DNA of 43,352 nucleotides from Sphingobacterium allocomposti (GTDB lineage Bacteria > Bacteroidota > Bacteroidia > Sphingobacteriales > Sphingobacteriaceae). The notes below the pieces were generated by a model, which was given only the letters and a program-made list of their open reading frames with translations, was not told the DNA's origin and made no database searches. Location: NCBI RefSeq assembly GCF_008124885.1, contig NZ_VNHX01000032.1:1-43352 (forward strand). Reading direction: 5' to 3'. Of the stretch, positions 33,619 through 42,931 are shown piece after piece. A program made the position numbers and the translations under genes. Within the stretch, counting starts at the first letter, position 1, and each line of letters begins with the position of its first letter.

Positions 33619-35640
33619 TTACCACCCTGGATTTTGTATAAGATTTCTATTCTGAAGTAAGGTGTTGGTTTTGATGGGCATGAGATAATCCCTCATCGAA
33701 AACCTTGGTTGCACAAGCACTTTTAACACATAAAAATCTGCTTTATTCTCCCCTTCTTTATTCCAGCCTAGAATGGGCTGGTTGTATACCTCCTCGGCCA
33801 TCAGCCAGCGGCGTACGTCATAATAATAATGGCCTTCAAAAGCCAGTTCATTGATACGTTCCTGACGGATAATCTGTCGCAGTCCGTTCTGGTTGTCCGG
33901 TTTAGATTTATACGGACCTGAAGCGTATTTTTGCCAGCTCTCTACTACACCCTCCATCCCTGACCGGGCACGGATGGCATCCAAATAATGATAGGCATTA
34001 TTCCCTTGCGAATCCGTCGTATTCGGTCCGTCCACTTCATTGAGACACTCCGCTAAGAGGAGGTACATATCGGCCAGCCGGATAATCGGGAACGTGTAAG
34101 GCTCGTAAATCAGTTCTACCCGTGTAGCGGTATAGGTCGTTTTGAGATGCACCAACTTTTTCGCTAAATAACCGGACAAAGGATAAAAGCCGTATTCCAC
34201 GCCGTACTTAAATCCGCTTCCCATGTGGCGTATAAAATTGGGGAAGGCCGGATTAGACAGCTGTTGGGATCTTCCCTCCCAGATGCCGCCATCAAAACCT
34301 ACCGAAGCGTAAAATCGCAAGGAACGATTGTGATGTAATAATGCGGTTTCCTGTCCACTTCTTATCAAAAACTTGGTGTGGTCTGCCTCCGGTAACTTCG
34401 TCGTATACCGATTCGTATACCAGCCGTTTGCCTCCCATTCAGCGTCTTCTTCGATTGGCACGCCGTTGGACGAGTAAAACGATTCGACCATATTCAGGGT
34501 CGGCGAATGCCGCTGTCCGATATCAGGAGCACCCGATCCCGCTATATTCTCCCATTCGGAGTTGCTTAACATGCTGGCAAACCGTTGCAGCTGCCGTGTA
34601 TTCTCGTTCGTGCCCCAAATAATTTCCGGATTCCAAGGCTCCGTAACCGCTTGACGCAGACTGATCATAGCCTTGGTTGTATCGTTAATATTGGTACTGT
34701 TCACATCAGGAATAGCTCCAGATCCAGCATCTGTACTTATGAATATGCTATACCCCTCTTCCTCTGCGGATCGCACAGCTTCATCAGCAGCCTCCAAGGC
34801 ACGCTGCCATCGCTGCCTGCTGTCGCCCGCCGGAAATAGGTCGACACCTCGTTTATCCTTAAATCCGGCGTAATAGTTGTTGTTATTAAAAAGAGGGCTG
34901 GCAGCAAGAACCAGCGTCTTTGCTTTGATACACCGGGCGATGGTCTTGGTAAATCGTCCGAATTCGGTGGCGGCGTCTAGTTCTGCCGACGCAGGCAATG
35001 TTTCGATAGCTTCATCCAGCAGGCCAACGATGTAGTCGGCCACCCGATCAACCGGCTCCCGATAGAGGGCGAGTTCCTCTCCCTTCGCCGCAATAGGGAT
35101 GACCTTATCCACAATCGGGATAGGCCCATAGAGCTGAAACAAATAGAAATTCAGATAAGCCTTAATCGTTTTCACCTCTGCAATCCACCGCTCCCGCTCC
35201 ATTTCATCCATATCCCGAGGCCCCCCATCTTCCAGACCGATATGCTCTAAAAAAACATTGCAATGCCTTATCCCTTGCCAGATATTGGCCGTTGCACCAT
35301 TCTCGCCATCCCAGAAATTCATATGAGGTTGAGCGGCGTTATTGCCATTAAAGAACATCAAAGTGGTGTTGGTTATGTGTGCGGTATTGCCGCCCGGCGC
35401 ATTCAACGGATCGTACACCACATCGCCACCGCCAGAAAGCCCCAAAGTATTGGTGGGATTAGCGACCGCAGGCATACTTCCATAGCAAGTAAAGAGGTAT
35501 TTCTCCGCGTTATACCGGTCCTTAAACGCGTCCTCCAGCACCGGCTTATCGTCCGGCAATATATCCAAGTATTTATTACATCCGGCGACAGTCATTAACA
35601 GTACCACTGCCGATGCATATATTATATTTTTGATCATCAT
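33619..35640 (-). CDS. SusD/RagB-family nutrient-binding lipoprotein
   Basis: The 673-residue protein has a lipoprotein signal (lipobox TVAGC) and the SusD mature N-terminus CNKYLDILPDDKPVLEDAFK. TPR-like helices follow (AEVKTIKAYLNFYLFQLYGPIPI), and the C-terminal RagB/SusD region has RLADMYLLLAECLNEVDGPN, RIRSGMEG-like ARSGMEGVV, and IIRQERINELAFEGHYYYDVRRW. SusD forms the lid on the SusC transporter and captures the oligosaccharide. It lies 21 bp after susC. The glycan cannot be told from the sequence. Confidence 0.93.
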   Translation of the reverse strand: MMIKNIIYASAVVLLMTVAGCNKYLDILPDDKPVLEDAFKDRYNAEKYLFTCYGSMPAVANPTNTLGLSGGGDVVYDPLNAPGGNTAHITNTTLMFFNGNNAAQPHMNFWDGENGATANIWQGIRHCNVFLEHIGLEDGGPRDMDEMERERWIAEVKTIKAYLNFYLFQLYGPIPIVDKVIPIAAKGEELALYREPVDRVADYIVGLLDEAIETLPASAELDAATEFGRFTKTIARCIKAKTLVLAASPLFNNNNYYAGFKDKRGVDLFPAGDSRQRWQRALEAADEAVRSAEEEGYSIFISTDAGSGAIPDVNSTNINDTTKAMISLRQAVTEPWNPEIIWGTNENTRQLQRFASMLSNSEWENIAGSGAPDIGQRHSPTLNMVESFYSSNGVPIEEDAEWEANGWYTNRYTTKLPEADHTKFLIRSGQETALLHHNRSLRFYASVGFDGGIWEGRSQQLSNPAFPNFIRHMGSGFKYGVEYGFYPLSGYLAKKLVHLKTTYTATRVELIYEPYTFPIIRLADMYLLLAECLNEVDGPNTTDSQGNNAYHYLDAIRARSGMEGVVESWQKYASGPYKSKPDNQNGLRQIIRQERINELAFEGHYYYDVRRWLMAEEVYNQPILGWNKEGENKADFYVLKVLVQPRFSMRDYLMPIKTNTLLQNRNLIQNPGW

Positions 35641-35661
35641 ATCTATCGTTCTAATCTGTCC

Positions 35662-38600
35662 TTAAAAATTAACCTGAATGCCTAAATTAAATACCTTCTG
35701 CAATGGATAGGAAAGTCCGTTTCCCCGCATTTCTGGATCCCATAGCTTAAAATCAGAAAGTGTAAATAGATTCGTCCCGCTAGCATATATACGAGGATTC
35801 ACGCCATAAATATTGTTTAATTTGTATCCCATTTCAACAGATTTCAAGCGAATATAGCTGGCCGAGCGAAGCCAGTAGTTACTATTCACAAAATTATTCG
35901 CGTTACCAATCGCGTCACTTCCGGCGTCTGGAGATAAGCGCGGCCATTGCGCATAGAGATCTCTATTTGTCTCTGTCCATAAGCTCTCTTTAATGAAATT
36001 CAACATCGCCCGGTTTCCCATATTTCCATCCGATGTAACAGCTACAAAGGGAGCCATCGCTTGGGCATTCATAAAAAAGGAAAAATGGGAAGAACCCTGC
36101 ACGAAGGCCGATATATCAAAATTTTTGAAACCGAAAGACCCACCTATACCATATTGGATTTCCGGATTCGTTGGATAACCCATGGGGACAATATCAAACT
36201 GGTCGATAACGCCGTCGTTATTGATATCTCTATATTTTATATCGCCCGCCTGATATAAGGCATTGCTGCCATTCACCATCTGCACCGGTGAATTCAACAC
36301 CTCGTTGTCATCGATAAATAGACGTTCTGCAACATATCCTTGGGATTGCCCCACCTTTCGTCCTACAACGGAGCGCCAAGGTGCAACACCGGAGTAATCC
36401 AATTCATCATACACCGTGATTTCCGAGGTTCCATAGGTAAAATTACCCCGCAGGATATACCACATCCCATTGAACAAGGATTTATTATAATTTAAGGTCA
36501 AATCAAGCCCCTTCCCTATCGCTTCCCCATAGTTAGTCCGCACACTGGACGTCAGCCCCACAATCGATGGTATATCTTGTCGTACCTGCACAATATTCGT
36601 CCGGTTTTCGTGATACACTTCCGCAATCAATTCTAAGTCGTTATTGAATAAACCTAGCTCTAAAGCTAAATTCGTCTTGTAAGAAACCTCCCACGTGATA
36701 TTCGGATTGGCGTAACGCAACACTTCTATCGTTGGTCGACTCGTAAGCGAGTTAACATTATTCCCGAAATAGCCTGCGTTTGGCCCGTTAAGGTTGATGT
36801 TGGAAGTAAAGAAAAAACGATCAAGATCCGACACAATAACATCGTTACCGACCAACCCATAGGTACCACGAAGCTTCAATTTAGGCACGGCATTTCGTAA
36901 GTTGTCCCAAAAGGGTTCATCCGAAACTTGCCAGCCAAGCCCTATTGATGGGAAAAAGCCCCATCGAAAGCGTGGGTCAAACCGTTCAGATCCGTTGACG
37001 CCAAAATTGATCTCCGCAAAATATTTGTTTGAATAACCGTAGGTGAAACGCCCCGCCAAAGCCACGTTTCTGGAAGGCAGCGATGAGTCGAGGTTGCTCG
37101 GACTCCCATCCATACGATCTTTTATGGATCCGACCAATAGCGCACCCACATCATGTGCGTCAAAGCTACGATTGTATAATAGGGCGCCCTCAGCATACCC
37201 TCTAGCTTCTACAAATTTGTTGCCTGCCTCATAATCAATAAAATCATAGCCTCCTTCTGGATTTAACACCCCTAGTTGATAAGGAAACGTATTGTGAGGA
37301 TCATAGGTTCCTCGTATATATTGATAATAAAAAGGTTCGTAACTCCGCCTGATGTTAAATCCGGAGTAACGCGTAATGCTACCGATAAACCGAGCCTTTA
37401 AACCTTTCGTGAAAGAACCTAAATCCTGATGTAGCTCCAGCTGGGTGAGCAGCGTATTGTTCCGTACGTCCTCGTAGCCGCGCATCACATCGGCATAGGG
37501 GTTGATATAAGTGGGCGCACCTTCCGCAAAATCATTACCGGCGTAATTACCAAACAAGATCCTATCTGTATGCTGTGTGTTATAATCTGGTTCATAATAC
37601 GCCGGGAACAGCACCGGATTTGCCAATAAGGTTTTACCATAGGTGTTGGCACCTCCACTCCCCGACTCCCCGATAGGACCAGTATAGTCATCGAAATTCG
37701 CACTCAAGCGTACCTTCGCCTCTAGGTTTTTGGTAAGATTCAGATTCACATTAGAACGTACGGAATATTTTTTAAGGTTAATATTCGAGTTAAATGGGTT
37801 CTTTTTATCCACCTTAAGAATACCGTTATCCTGCGAAAAAGAACCCGCAAGGTAGTAGGTGGCAGCATTCCCGCCTCCCGTCAGATTCAAATTAGCACGG
37901 TGATTCAGGGAATAATCCCGAGTCAGCATATCTTTCCAGTCTACAGCCGGATATACATTGGGATTTCTATTTGGGTCTCTTGTAAAATTAATCTTACTTT
38001 GAGGATACGTCAGTTCGCCATGACGCGTCATGCTCGCAATATTCGCATACTCCATATAACTAATCGGGTCAGCCATATCAACCTTCGTTGTTGGCGTAGA
38101 AAGAGAGCTTTCGTGCCGGAAGGAAACCTTCACTGTTCCCCGTTCTCCCTCTTTCGTCGTTACTAAAACTACACCATTAGCCCCTCTCGCTCCGTACAAT
38201 GCTGTTGCGGATGCATCTTTCAAAATCGAAAAACTGGCGATATCGTCAGGATTGAGCCTGGCCAAGTCTCTGGATGTCATTTCGATATTGTCTATCAAAA
38301 TAAGTGGTGCGGTCAATCCGCTACCAAAAGAAGTAACACTACGCACAAAGAACTGTGCATCCTCTTCCCCTGGTGCACCTGTCGACTGATAAGCGACCAA
38401 TCCGGCCATTCGACCTGCAAGGGCAGTCGTCAAATTACTTGAAGGCATTCGGAGGTCCTTAACATTTACAGTGGTAATAGAAGAAACCACACTTTCCTTC
38501 TTTTGTTTACCAAAGGCAACAACTACCGTTTCCTCGAGCTCCTCCGTATCTTTAGAAAGACGCGCGTTAATCAACCGAACCCGACCGACGGCCACGGTAT

Positions 38601-39198
38601 CTGCCAGATAGCCAACAGCCGAAAAGATCAACGAATCGCCTTGATTAGCCCCGAGTTCATAAATACCATCAGCGTCTGTCATCGTACCTACATTGTTGCC
38701 CTTAACCACGATCGAAACGCCAGCTATAGGCGTGTCGTCAAAGGCGTCCGTGACTTTACCGGTGATCTTATTTTGCTGGATGACGGGAAGTTCGTTAACA
38801 ATTGCTGCCGCCTCTCGGGGCAGCGGTCGGGTTTCCTTCGTACGGGACTGAGGCTTAATGACGATCGTGTTGCCTTCCAGGAGCCAGGCCGCCGGCTTGC
38901 CCTGCAGCAGCCTATTCATCGTCGGCCCAATAGGCTGCTCATCAATGTCGGCATGGACCTTAATCTTGGCCAGCTCTCTGCTTTTGATGAAAAACTCATA
39001 TCCTGTTTGCCGCTGAATGGTTTTCATCGCCTGCACCAAAGACATCCCTTCGGCTTTCAGGGTGACGTTCTGCGCAATCCCATCGGCCATGACGGCGGTC
39101 ATGTTGACCAAGATAAGTACTACGGTCCATTTCATAATAAGGAGAAAACGGTTTACGGAAGTCCCTTCCGGGTCTTCGGGTTTTGTGCTAAAATTCAT
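35662..39198 (-). CDS. SusC/RagA TonB-linked outer-membrane transporter with STN domain
   Basis: The 1178-residue protein has a signal/anchor region (about residues 22-42). An N-terminal secretin/TonB short (STN) signalling domain follows (about 45-113: LKAEGMSLVQAMKTIQRQTG). Next come a carboxypeptidase-regulatory-like domain (about 143-222), the TonB plug (about 230-345, with DASATALYGARGANGVVLVTT) and a large barrel ending in NLGIQVNF. The STN domain means that it can signal to a FecR anti-sigma, here encoded just upstream. With SusD it imports an oligosaccharide across the outer membrane. The long 250-codon antisense frame at 38503-39255 is a shadow of this gene. Confidence 0.95.
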   Translation of the reverse strand: MNFSTKPEDPEGTSVNRFLLIMKWTVVLILVNMTAVMADGIAQNVTLKAEGMSLVQAMKTIQRQTGYEFFIKSRELAKIKVHADIDEQPIGPTMNRLLQGKPAAWLLEGNTIVIKPQSRTKETRPLPREAAAIVNELPVIQQNKITGKVTDAFDDTPIAGVSIVVKGNNVGTMTDADGIYELGANQGDSLIFSAVGYLADTVAVGRVRLINARLSKDTEELEETVVVAFGKQKKESVVSSITTVNVKDLRMPSSNLTTALAGRMAGLVAYQSTGAPGEEDAQFFVRSVTSFGSGLTAPLILIDNIEMTSRDLARLNPDDIASFSILKDASATALYGARGANGVVLVTTKEGERGTVKVSFRHESSLSTPTTKVDMADPISYMEYANIASMTRHGELTYPQSKINFTRDPNRNPNVYPAVDWKDMLTRDYSLNHRANLNLTGGGNAATYYLAGSFSQDNGILKVDKKNPFNSNINLKKYSVRSNVNLNLTKNLEAKVRLSANFDDYTGPIGESGSGGANTYGKTLLANPVLFPAYYEPDYNTQHTDRILFGNYAGNDFAEGAPTYINPYADVMRGYEDVRNNTLLTQLELHQDLGSFTKGLKARFIGSITRYSGFNIRRSYEPFYYQYIRGTYDPHNTFPYQLGVLNPEGGYDFIDYEAGNKFVEARGYAEGALLYNRSFDAHDVGALLVGSIKDRMDGSPSNLDSSLPSRNVALAGRFTYGYSNKYFAEINFGVNGSERFDPRFRWGFFPSIGLGWQVSDEPFWDNLRNAVPKLKLRGTYGLVGNDVIVSDLDRFFFTSNINLNGPNAGYFGNNVNSLTSRPTIEVLRYANPNITWEVSYKTNLALELGLFNNDLELIAEVYHENRTNIVQVRQDIPSIVGLTSSVRTNYGEAIGKGLDLTLNYNKSLFNGMWYILRGNFTYGTSEITVYDELDYSGVAPWRSVVGRKVGQSQGYVAERLFIDDNEVLNSPVQMVNGSNALYQAGDIKYRDINNDGVIDQFDIVPMGYPTNPEIQYGIGGSFGFKNFDISAFVQGSSHFSFFMNAQAMAPFVAVTSDGNMGNRAMLNFIKESLWTETNRDLYAQWPRLSPDAGSDAIGNANNFVNSNYWLRSASYIRLKSVEMGYKLNNIYGVNPRIYASGTNLFTLSDFKLWDPEMRGNGLSYPLQKVFNLGIQVNF

Positions 39199-39288
39199 AC
39201 ATTTGTACGGTTTAGATCATATTGTAATTTGTTAATAAAGATTCTCTTTGCCTAGAGATAAAAAATTACGATAGACCACTATACCATG

Positions 39289-39314
39289 ACGGGCAGTGTT
39301 GGCGCACTGTCCGT
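39289..39314. terminator. Hairpin between fecR and susC
   Basis: ACGGGCAGTG (39289-39298) and CACTGTCCGT (39305-39314) form a 10-bp stem with one G-T pair and a 6-nt loop. It lies in the 179-bp gap between fecR and susC. A T-run follows on the plus strand, not in the direction of the operon, so for the operon it may be a processing or attenuation structure. Confidence 0.5.
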
Positions 39315-39377
39315 TTTATGTTGATCTATCTTTTGTCTGTGATACGTCTTAATTCATAATTCTTCCCCTGTTATTCG

Positions 39378-40577
39378 TTAAAAAATTGTTAGTTTGTTTC
39401 TTTCTCCAAAGCGTTCCAACCTAAACCTGATCCCGCTGCTTTCTATGATGGCGAGCACCTCTTTGAGACTTTTGCCACGGCTGATGCTGGCATAGAGATA
39501 GGTAGGCTTTACCGTTGGCTCAATCTGAAAATCGAAATCATACCAGCGGCTCAGCATTTTCAGTGCTTCCCGCAGTTCAAGCTCTTCAAATACAAATCCG
39601 TTATCTTTCCACGCTATGTAGGGGTTGACATCCACCTTCTTTTTGTTCAGCCCATCTTCGTCGATGAACCCTTGTTCGCCAGGCGCCAGCGGGAGGGATG
39701 CGCCGTCCGCGTGCAGCAACACCGATCCTTCTACCAACGTGGTACGCGTGTCGTTCTCGTCGTCGGCATAGGCCGTCAGGTTAAATTGTGTGCCCAGCAC
39801 ATCGACCTCCTGTTTCGCCGTTTTCACCCGGAAGGGGATTTTCTTACCGAGCCTTGTCATGGTGGCAACCTCGAAGTATGCTTCTCCTTCGAGCTCCACG
39901 ATACGCATATCGTCCTTAAAGGACGTAGGATACTTCAGTTTGGAAGCGGCATTCAGCCACACTTTTGTCCCATCGGATAGGGTAATCTGATATTCCCCAC
40001 CCCTGGGCGTGGAGATAGTAGCATCTACGATTTTGTCACCCTCCAACGAATGAATCAGTGTGCCGTCTTCGTATTGTAGCTGTTCTCCCAGGACGATGCC
40101 GTCTTGGTCTTCACGAAGCTCGATGATGCGGCCGTCGCCGAGCGTTATCCGAGCCTTATTCCGCCCCGGCGCCAGATCGCTAATAACGGTTGGTTGTTCC
40201 GCCTGCTGTTGGCGGAGGTATAAAAATAACGTAATACCCAAAACCGACAAGAACACGGCGGCGTAGGATATATACGGCAAATACCGTCGTAAGGGAGGTC
40301 TATCCACGGACGTTGCATGATAATCGGAGCCGTATATCTTCGCCATGGTCTTTTCTTCAAAAGCCTGCATCCAGCTCTCTTTCGTTCGACCGGACCGGAG
40401 GGTCAGCCAACTTTTTATATCGGCCAATACAGCTTCATCATCTTCCACCTTCCTCAACAGCTCCGCATGTAGCGGATCCTCTGCTACCCACTTTTGCAGC
40501 AAGTACAGCTCCTGATCGCTGATGGTTCGATCCATCTTCTTCCTGATTAAAGATACTATCTCAGCGTTATTGTCCAT
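39378..40577 (-). CDS. FecR-family anti-sigma factor
   Basis: The 399-residue protein has an N-terminal cytoplasmic sigma-binding region (about residues 1-85, with DQELYLLQKWVAEDP and the conserved tryptophan) and one membrane helix (about 101-121). The periplasmic FecR domain follows (about 140-295: ISTPRGGEYQITLSDGTKVW with LNAASKLKYPTSF), and then the DUF4974-type STN-like C-terminal domain (about 325-399). It holds the ECF sigma until SusC's STN domain signals substrate. In this locus the sigma gene is not adjacent but lies 9 kb downstream at the end of the operon. Confidence 0.93.
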   Translation of the reverse strand: MDNNAEIVSLIRKKMDRTISDQELYLLQKWVAEDPLHAELLRKVEDDEAVLADIKSWLTLRSGRTKESWMQAFEEKTMAKIYGSDYHATSVDRPPLRRYLPYISYAAVFLSVLGITLFLYLRQQQAEQPTVISDLAPGRNKARITLGDGRIIELREDQDGIVLGEQLQYEDGTLIHSLEGDKIVDATISTPRGGEYQITLSDGTKVWLNAASKLKYPTSFKDDMRIVELEGEAYFEVATMTRLGKKIPFRVKTAKQEVDVLGTQFNLTAYADDENDTRTTLVEGSVLLHADGASLPLAPGEQGFIDEDGLNKKKVDVNPYIAWKDNGFVFEELELREALKMLSRWYDFDFQIEPTVKPTYLYASISRGKSLKEVLAIIESSGIRFRLERFGERNKLTIF

Positions 40578-40720
40578 GCCTGCCTTGGGTTCTACTTATA
40601 CTATTTCTCCAAACTTGTTAGCATATATACGGACGACCAAAACAAATCTTAGAAAGAAAATGAAAATTTTTTCGTGATTAGGTGTTAGGAGTTAGGGGTT
40701 AGGAGTTAGGGGTTAGGAGT

Positions 40721-41264
40721 AGGGGTTAGGGGTTAGGGATACTTAGCCCCACGGCTAATAGTCATCGGCTATTCGCTATTAGCGACTTTGCGAATATGCG
40801 ACTTTGCAAATCAACGACTTTACGGCTTATAGCCATCCGCCATTAGCCATCTGCCACTAGCTATTAACTTCACGACTTCACAAATCAACGACTTTACGAC
40901 TCGCTTCTTATCGCGAATATATTCGACCCCGTCGGGGTCGTCTGATGGATGTCACATTTTTCTATGGATATATGACCCCTACGGGGTCAATCTTTACGCT
41001 TAGAGCCACGACTTTACTCACTCATCTAACCTCATCTAACTACGAAGTAGTCTTCACGATTCCACGGCCTTGTGCTTGGGAAAGGACCAGCATTGGTTCG
41101 ACTGCGTCAGCATTTCTACTGATTGGTAGTTGGGAGTTAGGGGGTAGATCGTGATTAGAGACTTCACAAATTAATTTCCAACTTCCTTTTTAATTTTTAC
41201 ATTTTAATTTTTACTTTTTCCGACCTTCCAAGTAAAACCCCGCCCCGGGTTGAGGGGCTATAAA
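40721..41264 (+). repeat. Long direct repeat, right copy (flanks the SusC/D operon)
   Basis: This is the same orientation and order as 28475-29052. The two copies are 12.25 kb apart and enclose the whole fecR-to-sigma operon. Confidence 0.85.
40921..40989 (+). repeat. REP-like paired-hairpin element, copy 3
   Basis: GACCCC-GTC-GGGGTC (40925-40939, perfect) and GACCCC-TAC-GGGGTC (40974-40988). The second stem has changed from CTC/GAG in the other copies to CCC/GGG on both sides, a compensatory change that keeps the pairing. Confidence 0.85.
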
Positions 41265-41430
41265 GAAGTGAGAGATCAGACATTAGAAGTGAGATTTGAG
41301 TAGCGAGTATCGCTTATAGCTGCTATATGCCACCTGCCATTTGCTATTATCTATCTGCCACCTGCTATTAGCCATTAGCCTCTCACTTCACGACTTCACA
41401 AATCAACGACTTTACGACTCACTTCCTATA

Positions 41431-41501
41431 TATTCGACCCCTTCAGGGTCGTGTAATTGGGCACACGGTTTTCTATTGAAATATGACCTCTACGAGGTCA
41501 A
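41431..41501 (+). repeat. REP-like paired-hairpin element, copy 4
   Basis: GACCCC-TTC-AGGGTC (41436-41450) and GACCTC-TAC-GAGGTC (41485-41499), with the linker GTGTAATTGGGCACACGG almost identical to copy 2. Confidence 0.85.
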
Positions 41502-41685
41502 TTGTTGCTTTTACGGCTATTAGCCAACCTAGTATGCCATTAGCCATTTGCTATCTGCCAATAGCTATTAGCCACTCACCTCACGACTTTACAAATCAAC
41601 AACTTTACGGCTAATAGCCATCTGTCATTAGCCATCCGCTATTAGCCACTCACTTCACGACTTCATAAATCGACGACTTTAAGTA

Positions 41686-42903
41686 CTACCCCCATTTATC
41701 ATTTAAAAAACTTCTTAAATCTAATGCGATAATCCCTTCTACTGTATTCCCCGAAAAGGAATCCATCGTAATGAGCATTTTAGGGTAGTTGTCTTTAATC
41801 TTCAACAAATTACCAAACTCTCTCTCTATCGTCTTTTCCTCATTAAGTGTCAATGCCACCTGGACATACAGTTTCTCGCCCCGCTTTTCAGCGACAAAAT
41901 CAATCTCATTTGGTCCCATGATGCCTACGTAAACGGTATATCCCTTTATTAAAAGATGGTTATAAACAACATTTTCCATAATTTTACCACGATCCTGCAA
42001 ACGGTATCCCCATAAGGCATTACGTATCCCTAGGTTTTCAAAATAATATTTCTCACCAATCTCAAAAAGACGCTTTCCTTCCAAATCATATCGTTTTACC
42101 TGGTGGATTAAAAAGGCATTGACCAAATGCTGAATATACGTTTGAACTTGATTCGGCGGAATATTTATTCTTTGAGACTTTAAAAAATCACTGATTTTTT
42201 TAGCCGAAAAAATACTTCCTGTGTTAGACGCCAAAAAAAACACCAATTGCTCTAAAAAAGCTGTATTTCGTACGCCATACCGATTGATGACATCCCGGAA
42301 AACAATGGTCGAATAGATATTTTTAAGATATTCGAAAACGATGTCTTCCTGAAAAGGAAGATGTTTCAAATAAGGTAGTCCTCCATATTGAAGATACTTC
42401 TCGAGTACCTCACCGGAATCTTCTAATTGATGAAACGTTAAGAATTCCCGATAACTCAAGCTGTATACCGTAAATTCTATTGATCTTCCGCTAAGCTGAC
42501 CTGCAATATCCCCCGAGAGTATATTGGCATTGCTCCCCGTGCAGTAGATATCCAAGTTTTTGTCCAGCAGTAAAGACCGTAGTGCAACCTCAAAGTTTTC
42601 TATATCTTGAATTTCATCGATAAATAGGTGCGTCATTCCTACTGATGACTTATTTTGCAAAACATAGTCATTCAAGTCTTTAGCGGTTTTAATATCCGAA
42701 AAGGCTAAATCTTCTTTATTAATATATATGATGTGGGCATCGGCATTCGTGGCTTTAATCTCGTCCATGAGCTGAAACAAAAGGTAACTCTTTCCGACGC
42801 GTCTTTGTCCAGTCAAGACCTTAATTAGGTTTTTTCCGATAAAAGGTTTGATTCGGTTGAGATATATCGGCCTGGAAATAATATCCGTTTGTGACGATTT
42901 CAT
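41686..42903 (-). CDS. AAA_14/DUF4143 ATPase
   Basis: The 405-residue protein has an N-terminal P-loop ATPase: Walker A GQRRVGKS (32-39), Walker B HLFIDEIQD (92-100), and sensor region IYCTGSNANIL followed by LSGRSIEFTVYSLSYREF. The C-terminal DUF4143 domain (about 200-360) ends with the PNEIDFV...VQVALTL pattern of a nuclease-like (PD-D/ExK-type) core. The family is widespread as single genes, sparsely conserved, often in variable regions; no function is established. It has its own promoter and is framed by two mosaic repeat tracts. Its base composition looks more AT-rich than the neighbours, which suggests acquisition. Confidence 0.9.
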   Translation of the reverse strand: MKSSQTDIISRPIYLNRIKPFIGKNLIKVLTGQRRVGKSYLLFQLMDEIKATNADAHIIYINKEDLAFSDIKTAKDLNDYVLQNKSSVGMTHLFIDEIQDIENFEVALRSLLLDKNLDIYCTGSNANILSGDIAGQLSGRSIEFTVYSLSYREFLTFHQLEDSGEVLEKYLQYGGLPYLKHLPFQEDIVFEYLKNIYSTIVFRDVINRYGVRNTAFLEQLVFFLASNTGSIFSAKKISDFLKSQRINIPPNQVQTYIQHLVNAFLIHQVKRYDLEGKRLFEIGEKYYFENLGIRNALWGYRLQDRGKIMENVVYNHLLIKGYTVYVGIMGPNEIDFVAEKRGEKLYVQVALTLNEEKTIEREFGNLLKIKDNYPKMLITMDSFSGNTVEGIIALDLRSFLNDKWG

Positions 42904-42931
42904 TTTATAGTTATACGTTGAACTTTCCTAG

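Larger units (their letters stand above)
40672..41685. repeat. Intergenic mosaic repeat tract 7
   Basis: The tract lies between fecR (5' side) and the DUF4143 ATPase gene (3' side). It starts with GTTAGGG/GTTAGGA heptads, then GACTTTGC octads and the long direct repeat shared with tract 6. It holds two REP-like elements and closes with GCCATTTGCTATCTGCC heptads and CACGACTTCATAAATC octads up to 5 bp from the ATPase stop codon. No gene is seen. Confidence 0.9.

Noticed and set aside
38503..39255. 250-codon plus-strand frame opposite susC
   Set aside because: It lies antisense to a very strong SusC gene. No domain, and composition as expected of a shadow frame.
40681..40740. Telomere-like TTAGGG runs
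   Set aside because: The period is 7 (GTTAGGG/GTTAGGA), internal to the sequence and between genes. It is part of the heptad repeat family and not a replicon end.
40945..41523. Small plus-strand frames within tract 7 (69 and 60 codons)
   Set aside because: They consist of repeat modules also present in the other tracts, in other frames. Not genes.
40672..41685. CRISPR array in the repeat-rich intergenic DNA
   Set aside because: The repeats are degenerate 7/8-bp tandem units and dispersed modules, not a constant repeat with unique equal-length spacers. No cas genes are near.
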